Shown in pieces: positions 25,895-31,170 of a stretch of DNA of 31,170 nucleotides (positions are counted from its first letter, which is position 1; each line of letters starts with the position of its first letter). Source of the stretch: Methanobacterium sp. PtaU1.Bin097 (GTDB lineage Archaea > Methanobacteriota > Methanobacteria > Methanobacteriales > Methanobacteriaceae); contig MVQY01000059.1 in the NCBI GenBank assembly GCA_002067325.1, forward strand, positions 1 to 31,170, in the 5' to 3' direction. Below the pieces are notes generated by a model. That model had not been told where the DNA came from. It ran no database searches and saw only the letters and a list, made by a program, of their open reading frames with translations. Position numbers and translations under genes: made by a program.

Positions 25895-25921
25895 TCCATC
25901 CTTGAGGAGGTGTTCTTTTTT

Positions 25922-25966
25922 ATGGACTATTTAACGGAGGAATATATTTTATGGACCCAATTTTAA
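25922..25966 (+). CDS. Possible 14-codon upstream reading frame before amtB1
   Basis: ATG at 25922 opens 14 codons (MDYLTEEYILWTQF) ending in TAA at 25964-25966, overlapping the first 16 bases of amtB1 in another frame. GAGGAGGTG, the best ribosome binding site in this leader, precedes it by 9 bases, whereas amtB1 itself uses GGAGG 10 bases before its ATG. It could couple translation to amtB1. Chance is possible, since no homologue is known to me. Confidence 0.3.
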   Translation: MDYLTEEYILWTQF

Positions 25967-27180
25967 ATTCAGGAGATACAGCCTGGATGCTTATCTCGAC
26001 AGCTTTAGTAATTTTAATGACAATTCCTGGATTAGCACTTTTCTATGGGGGGCTCATCAGGAGAGAAAATGTTTTAAACACGATATTTCTTTCTTTTGTA
26101 ACCTTTGCAATTGTAAGTATATTATGGCTCGTTTATGGTTACGATATCGCATTTGGATCCGATATATGGGGAATTTTAGGAAATTTAAGCAATCCTTTCT
26201 TCAATGGGATATTAGAAACAAAGGCATTGTCCACCTATGCACCCACCATACCGACCAGTTTATTTGCAGTGTTCCAGATGACCTTTGCAGCTATAACTGT
26301 GGCTCTTATCTCCGGTGCCATCGTGGAGAGAATGAAGTTCTCAGCATGGCTGGCATTCATACCAGTCTGGTTAACCCTGGTATATTTACCCATAGCCCAT
26401 TGGATATGGGGCGGAGGATGGTTATATCAACTAGGTGCCCTGGATTTTGCTGGAGGCCTGGTAGTCCACCTTAACTGCGGTATGGCCGCCTTGGCGCTGG
26501 TGCTACTTATGGGAGCCCGGAAAAATGCGAAATTACTACCCCATCATTTAGGATACTCGGTAATAGGTGCTGGCCTCCTGTGGTTCGGTTGGTTCGGATT
26601 CAACGCAGGTTCCGCTCTAGGTGCAAATGACCTGGCCATATCGGCCATGATAGTGACCAACACCTCTGCAGCGGTGGGTATGCTTACCTGGATGCTGATG
26701 GACAAACTGCAGACCGGAAAACCAACCCTTCTCGGAGCATTATCCGGTGTAATAGCTGGATTAGCCGCTATAACACCTGCTGCAGGATATGTAAACTTCC
26801 CAGCAGCCCTGGTAATTGGATTTGCTGCAGGAATATGTGGATATCTGGCAGTAACCCATCTCAAACCCCGTTTCGGCTATGACGATGCCCTGGATGTATT
26901 TGGAATCCACGGTATATGTGGTGTAGTTGGAGCCATTGGTGCCGGTCTCTTTGCAACCTCTACCATCAACGGCGCAATTGCCGGCGGGCTGTTCTTTGGA
27001 AATCCATCTCAGCTGGGTGTTCAACTATTGGCCATAGCAGCTGTTGGAGTTTACTCCTTAGTCATGACCCTGATAATTGGTAAAATCATCGATAAAACCA
27101 TAGGACTCCGGGTTGATGAGGACCATGAAATAGAAGGTCTAGACATCAACCTGCATGAGGAATCCGGTTACAGACTGTAG
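25951..27180 (+). CDS. amt: Ammonium transporter AmtB (copy 1)
   Basis: A 409-residue Amt/Rh family channel with eleven hydrophobic helices. It conducts ammonium through the cell membrane as a trimer. Key motifs are NSGDTAWMLISTALV at the N-terminus, FYGGLIRREN, AHWIWGGGWLYQLGALDFAG with the conserved Asp, VVHLNCGMAAL carrying the first pore histidine, and DVFGIHGICGVVGA carrying the second. No signal peptide is seen. The C-terminal tail LRVDEDHEIEGLDINLHEES is the GlnK-contact segment. The next gene is glnK1. The promoter carries an NrpR site. It closely resembles amtB2 at 28177. Confidence 0.97.
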   Translation: MDPILNSGDTAWMLISTALVILMTIPGLALFYGGLIRRENVLNTIFLSFVTFAIVSILWLVYGYDIAFGSDIWGILGNLSNPFFNGILETKALSTYAPTIPTSLFAVFQMTFAAITVALISGAIVERMKFSAWLAFIPVWLTLVYLPIAHWIWGGGWLYQLGALDFAGGLVVHLNCGMAALALVLLMGARKNAKLLPHHLGYSVIGAGLLWFGWFGFNAGSALGANDLAISAMIVTNTSAAVGMLTWMLMDKLQTGKPTLLGALSGVIAGLAAITPAAGYVNFPAALVIGFAAGICGYLAVTHLKPRFGYDDALDVFGIHGICGVVGAIGAGLFATSTINGAIAGGLFFGNPSQLGVQLLAIAAVGVYSLVMTLIIGKIIDKTIGLRVDEDHEIEGLDINLHEESGYRL

Positions 27181-27265
27181 AGTAAACCTTTAAACGAACA
27201 GAAAACTATAAAATCCCTGTAAATAAAAATATTTCTAACAAGCTAATTTGTTTGAGGAATAAAAA

Positions 27266-27604
27266 ATGAAAAGGATACTAACAGTTATAAGACCAGATAA
27301 ACTCGAGGATGTAAAGGATGCCTTAGAGGAGATCGGGTGCCATGGATTGACCGTGAAATATGTTAAAGGCAGAGGAAGACAGTTGGGTATTACCGAGAGT
27401 TATAGAGGCCATGATTACAACGTGGATGTCCTTCCTAAAGTGGAAATCGAAATAGTAGCCAAAGATGAAGATGTAGAAAACATCGTGGATACTATCGTAA
27501 AAACTGGTCAAACCGGATATATTGGAGATGGTAAGATCTTCATATCACCTGTAGAAGAAGTGATAAGGATAAGAACAGGTGAAAGAGGGGAAAACGCCAT
27601 ATAA
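27266..27604 (+). CDS. glnK: GlnK, PII nitrogen regulatory protein (copy 1)
   Basis: A 112-residue PII trimer protein that senses ATP/ADP and 2-oxoglutarate and blocks AmtB when ammonium is plentiful. The T-loop GRGRQLGITESYRGHDYNVD has tyrosines Y46 and Y51, and the C-terminal signature TGYIGDGKIFISPVEEVIRIRTGE is complete. The gene follows amtB1 by 85 bases, the standard pairing, and is probably on the same message. No uridylyltransferase gene is near. It is very similar to the second copy. Confidence 0.96.
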   Translation: MKRILTVIRPDKLEDVKDALEEIGCHGLTVKYVKGRGRQLGITESYRGHDYNVDVLPKVEIEIVAKDEDVENIVDTIVKTGQTGYIGDGKIFISPVEEVIRIRTGERGENAI

Positions 27605-27612
27605 ATAGTTTG

Positions 27613-27662
27613 TTTTTTCTTAGAAAACTTTTTTCTTTTTTAAATATGTTTTTTTCTTTTTT
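27613..27662 (+). terminator. T-rich terminator after glnK1
   Basis: Five T-runs of 5-7 bases within 50 bases, just past the glnK1 stop codon. Oligo-T is the archaeal termination signal. Confidence 0.65.
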
Positions 27663-27681
27663 AACTGATTGAATACATTTG

Positions 27682-27900
27682 ATTCTACTTTTAGTTCCAT
27701 CGTATTAAAATTATATTCTACTTTAGTTCCCATTATACAAATTAGAATTCCACTTAGTTCCATTATACGTACAAATTAGAATTCCACTTTAGTCCATAAT
27801 ATGTACTAATTGTAAAATTTTGTGAACGATCTGAATTTTTATATCAGATTTTGTGAACGTTCGGTATCTTTTTATTCTACTTTGTGAACTTAATCGAAAC
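27682..27900. repeat. Degenerate array of about seven units of about 32 bp before amtB2
   Basis: ATTC(T/C)AC followed by TT(T)AGT(T)CC begins at 27682, 27715, 27747 and 27781 (spacing 33, 32, 34). Then TTGTGAAC occurs at 27820, 27851 and 27882, exactly 31 bases apart; the last is joined to another ATTCTAC at 27874, so the two sets look like diverged versions of one unit. Three helical turns is about 31-32 bases, so all units would face the same side of DNA. The array ends next to the amtB2 TATA box. No gene lies in it. Confidence 0.6.
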
Positions 27901-27924
27901 CTTTATATTGTATGAAACCAATTT

Positions 27925-27932
27925 TTTATATG
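27925..27932 (+). promoter_or_regulatory. TATA box of amtB2-glnK2
   Basis: TTTATATG lies 3 bases before the NrpR site. A weaker alternative, TTTATATTG, is at 27902-27910. Confidence 0.5.
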
Positions 27933-27934
27933 CC

Positions 27935-27948
27935 GGAAGTATGTTTCC
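27935..27948. promoter_or_regulatory. NrpR operator GGAA-N6-TTCC, amtB2 promoter
   Basis: GGAAGTATGTTTCC fits GGAA-N6-TTCC and differs by one base from the amtB1 operator. Arms extend to CGGAA/TTCCG. It lies between TATA box and expected initiation. Confidence 0.8.
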
Positions 27949-28176
27949 GTTAACCGGTCCATAAGATAAAAATTGACTCAAGTGAGGTGGTTAAAAATCA
28001 AGGGGGAAATAACAACTGAATAACTAATAACCAACTAAAACAACTTAAAATTAAATTAAAAACATTAAAATTAAGTAAATAGTCTTTAAAACGATAGCAA
28101 CTTTTTTAAACTATCTAATACTAGTCAATAATAACTGAATAAGAAAATAAATCTTTATAAATGGAGGAAAAAATTT
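27949..28176 (+). other. Long A-rich leader of amtB2
   Basis: If transcription starts at about 27955, the message has a leader of about 220 bases, unusual for archaea. It is A-rich and poor in G. It contains GAGGTGG at 27984-27990 with no ATG after it; a short TTG-started frame across this point (27972-28022) is weak. GGAGGAA directly precedes amtB2. No riboswitch or clear hairpin was recognised. A promoter nearer to the gene is the alternative. Confidence 0.4.
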
Positions 28177-29406
<1,230 letters not shown>

Positions 29407-29427
29407 CCAAGTAGGTAGGTGAAAAAT

Positions 29428-29769
29428 ATGACGAAAGAGATAGTGGCCATAATTAGACCAAATAAACTGGACGATGTAAAAGATGCCCTGGAGACAATTG
29501 GATGCCACGGTATAACCGTTACAGAAGTTAAAGGGCGTGGAAGACAGTTAGGAATAACAGAAAGTTATCGTGGAAGTGATTACCGTATAGATCTACTTCC
29601 CAAGACCCGTCTGGAAATAATAGTCCAGGACAAGGATCTAGAAGAAGTAATTGAAACCCTGGTAAAGACTGCTCAAACCGGAGATATAGGGGACGGGAAA
29701 ATCTTCATATCTCCAGTGGAAGATGTAGTACGAATCAGAACTGGTGAAAGGGGTGATGAGGCCGTTTAA
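29428..29769 (+). CDS. glnK: GlnK, PII nitrogen regulatory protein (copy 2)
   Basis: A 113-residue PII protein from ATG 29428, which has TAGGTAGGTGA upstream; the GTG at 29419 lies inside that ribosome binding site and is unlikely. The T-loop GRGRQLGITESYRGSDYRID keeps both tyrosines (Y47, Y52), and the C-terminal signature TGDIGDGKIFISPVEDVVRIRTGE is complete. It begins 21 bases after amtB2. Compared with copy 1 the T-loop tip differs by S for H and R-I for N-V, which may give each PII a preferred Amt partner. Confidence 0.96.
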   Translation: MTKEIVAIIRPNKLDDVKDALETIGCHGITVTEVKGRGRQLGITESYRGSDYRIDLLPKTRLEIIVQDKDLEEVIETLVKTAQTGDIGDGKIFISPVEDVVRIRTGERGDEAV

Positions 29770-29809
29770 ATTTCAAAGAAAAAAAACAATATTTGAATAA
29801 AAAAATATA

Positions 29810-29824
29810 TTTTTTTCTTTTTTT
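29810..29824 (+). terminator. Oligo-T terminator after glnK2
   Basis: Two T-runs of 6-7 bases split by a single C, 41 bases after the stop codon and followed by further pyrimidine-rich DNA. Confidence 0.6.
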
Positions 29825-29916
29825 CCTCTTTCTTTTTCCTATTACTTTCTAATTCCAAAATCTTTGAGCTAACAGGATAAACCATCTTTAAAACTAGGGG
29901 GGCAGTGTAAAAAAAT

Positions 29917-30606
29917 ATGTACCGAGAAATAATTCCTGGTCTTTATTTACTAAAGAGTAAAAAACCAAGTAGCAACTCTTATTTAATTTTAGGAGAAAAA
30001 TTGAAGGTCCTAATAGATTCTGGAATCAGCCAACATTTTAATTTTCTAACAAAAGACCTGAAAGATATTGGAGTTGATACACGCAGCTTAAACATGATTA
30101 TAAATACCCATGAACATGTGGACCACTTTGGAGCTAACCGATATCTCCAGGAAAGAGTCCCTATTCTTGCTCATCGGTATGCTGCCACGAAAATCGTATC
30201 GGCAGATGATGAAGTGATGCTCTGCCGGGCCCACGGAGAAGATCCCACCGGTTATCAGGTTAACATGTGGCTGGAAAATCTTAACGTGCTGGATCTGGGG
30301 GATTGGTTTTTAAAAGTGCTGCATACACCAGGCCATACCTCAGGATCTCTTTGTATCTACGAGCCCAGGAGAAAAGTACTCATTTCCGGTGACACGGTAT
30401 TTGCCCGGGGTACCATTTCAGATATCTCCAGCTCAGGAAGCTATGGTGAATATATAAACTCCTTGGCCCGGCTCAACACCATGAAAATTGACCTGCTACT
30501 ACCCGGACACGGGGCTATATCTGAAGATGTGGAAGAGGATATTGAAAAGGCAATAGGAAATGCCAGAATGAAGCATCAACTGTTTTTAAACTATAATGGA
30601 GGTTAA
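29917..30606 (+). CDS. MBL-fold metallo-hydrolase
   Basis: A 229-residue metallo-beta-lactamase fold protein of glyoxalase II-like type. The binuclear metal site is complete: THEHVDHFG (HxHxDH, about 64-72), HTPGHTSGSLC (about 140), SGDTVFARG (about 158) and LLPGHGAISED (about 191). Hydrolysis of a thioester or phosphodiester is expected of the family, but the substrate is unknown. GGGGGGCAGTG lies before the ATG. The downstream GTPase-like gene starts 31 bases after the stop and may share its message. Confidence 0.9.
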   Translation: MYREIIPGLYLLKSKKPSSNSYLILGEKLKVLIDSGISQHFNFLTKDLKDIGVDTRSLNMIINTHEHVDHFGANRYLQERVPILAHRYAATKIVSADDEVMLCRAHGEDPTGYQVNMWLENLNVLDLGDWFLKVLHTPGHTSGSLCIYEPRRKVLISGDTVFARGTISDISSSGSYGEYINSLARLNTMKIDLLLPGHGAISEDVEEDIEKAIGNARMKHQLFLNYNGG

Positions 30607-30637
30607 AATTTTTATTTTAAGAAGGGAGGTGTGTATT

Positions 30638-31135
30638 ATGGAACATAAAAAGATAATGATTTTAGGGGGTAATTCAGGTAAAGATATAATATTAGGGAGA
30701 ATATGTGAAAAAAACGTGGAAACTGTGGCCATGGAATATGGGAATGTCCACCACAAAAAACAGAAGCTGCACTTCTTCAGTGTACCTTCACCAGAAAGAT
30801 TCGGATTCATGTATCATGTTTTATCGAAGGATATAAACGGTGTACTTGTACTTGTTGAGGACGATGGTTTAAAACCCGGTGAATTAGAAGCTCTAAATTT
30901 ATATAAACAGTCAGAAATACCCCAGGTAATACTTGCTTACAATGGAAGTAAAGAACGTATTCCCCCTGATCTTGAGGAACGCGTTCCCCCTGATCTGGGT
31001 TTAAAAGGAAATATTTCCCTGATTTACATCGACTCCATGAATGAGGAAGATATCTCTAGAGGTGTGGAGATGCTTCTAGAGAAAATAGATGCCATTAAAA
31101 ATCTGGAACAAACCAGGGCATATACCGTGATTTAG
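30638..31135 (+). CDS. Degenerate GTPase-like protein
   Basis: A 165-residue protein with the outline of a small Ras/MglA-like GTPase of the type seen in archaeal COG2229 proteins. The P-loop position reads GGNSGKDIILG (about 8-18), with Asp instead of Ser/Thr after the lysine. The switch region VAMEYGNVHHKKQKLHFFSV (about 29-48) follows. The GTP-specificity motif NKxD is replaced by YNGSKE near residue 105, so nucleotide binding is doubtful. Right after it lies a tandem duplication (ERIPPDLE-ERVPPDLG). The ATG at 30638 has a near-perfect GGGAGGTG ribosome binding site; the in-frame extension to 30596 overlaps the MBL gene and is rejected. Confidence 0.75.
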   Translation: MEHKKIMILGGNSGKDIILGRICEKNVETVAMEYGNVHHKKQKLHFFSVPSPERFGFMYHVLSKDINGVLVLVEDDGLKPGELEALNLYKQSEIPQVILAYNGSKERIPPDLEERVPPDLGLKGNISLIYIDSMNEEDISRGVEMLLEKIDAIKNLEQTRAYTVI

Positions 31136-31163
31136 CAAATTATGAATTAAGTAGGGGAATTAA

Positions 31164-31170
31164 ATGAAAA
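31164..31170 (+). CDS. Start of a further gene, cut by the window end
   Basis: ATGAAAA follows GTAGGGGAATTAA, a plausible ribosome binding site, 28 bases after the previous stop. Only two codons are visible, so nothing can be said of the product. Confidence 0.3.

Noticed and set aside
27682..27900. Repeat array considered as a CRISPR
   Set aside because: Units are degenerate and contiguous with no constant repeat plus unique spacers, and no cas gene is present.
27972..28022. TTG-started 16-codon frame in the amtB2 leader
   Set aside because: No ribosome binding site before the TTG; the GAGGTGG lies inside the frame.

Overview
The window is a gene-dense, AT-rich stretch of a methanogenic archaeon, most likely a Methanobacterium-like member of the Methanobacteriales. 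Archaeal markers include ABCE1, RadB, bifunctional FBP aldolase/phosphatase, archaetidylinositol phosphate synthase, DUF357/DUF434 proteins, an isopropylmalate/homoisocitrate dehydrogenase, and an F420-hydrogenase beta-like subunit fused into a glutamate synthase cluster. TATA boxes, AGGAGGTGA-type ribosome binding sites, T-rich terminators and several TTG/GTG starts fit the same group. No tRNA, rRNA, CRISPR array, insertion sequence or phage gene was seen.

Layout. (1) 1-2700: a MarR regulator and an MFS exporter carrying two C-terminal CBS domains, each preceded by a copy of the same palindrome, then a small unknown gene. (2) 2775-8027: mostly single genes: PEBP/YbhB, ABCE1, a frameshifted metallophosphoesterase, a PLP aminotransferase and RadB. 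(3) 8149-11870: a TetR regulator with a palindrome over its own start region, a radical SAM/SPASM protein and a B12-binding-type radical SAM protein, probably one self-regulated operon of unknown product. (4) 11898-16124: M24 peptidase with a decayed copy of its own 3' end beside it, Sua5/YrdC, AIP synthase, DUF357, DUF47 and DUF434 proteins. (5) 16230-20417: FBP aldolase/phosphatase, LeuB/AksF-type dehydrogenase, HEAT-repeat protein and malate dehydrogenase. (6) 20719-29824: a nitrogen-assimilation region. (7) 29917 to the end: an MBL-fold hydrolase, a degenerate GTPase-like protein and the first bases of another gene.

The nitrogen region is the most coherent part. Three promoters (pdxT-glt, amtB1-glnK1, amtB2-glnK2) each carry a GGAA-N6-TTCC site, the known operator of the nitrogen repressor NrpR. 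The first controls pdxT plus a four-piece glutamate synthase: glutaminase domain, GXGXG domain, FrhB-like subunit, and ferredoxin-FMN synthase domain. No NAD(P)H-type GltD is present, and the FrhB-like subunit suggests reduced F420 as electron donor. That FrhB-like protein has its two conserved halves in the reverse order relative to hydrogenase FrhB, so it looks like a natural circular permutation with a ferredoxin domain at the junction. The second amtB promoter is preceded by an array of about seven degenerate units of about 32 bp that no gene explains.

All functions are read from translated motifs and context by eye; no database search was run.
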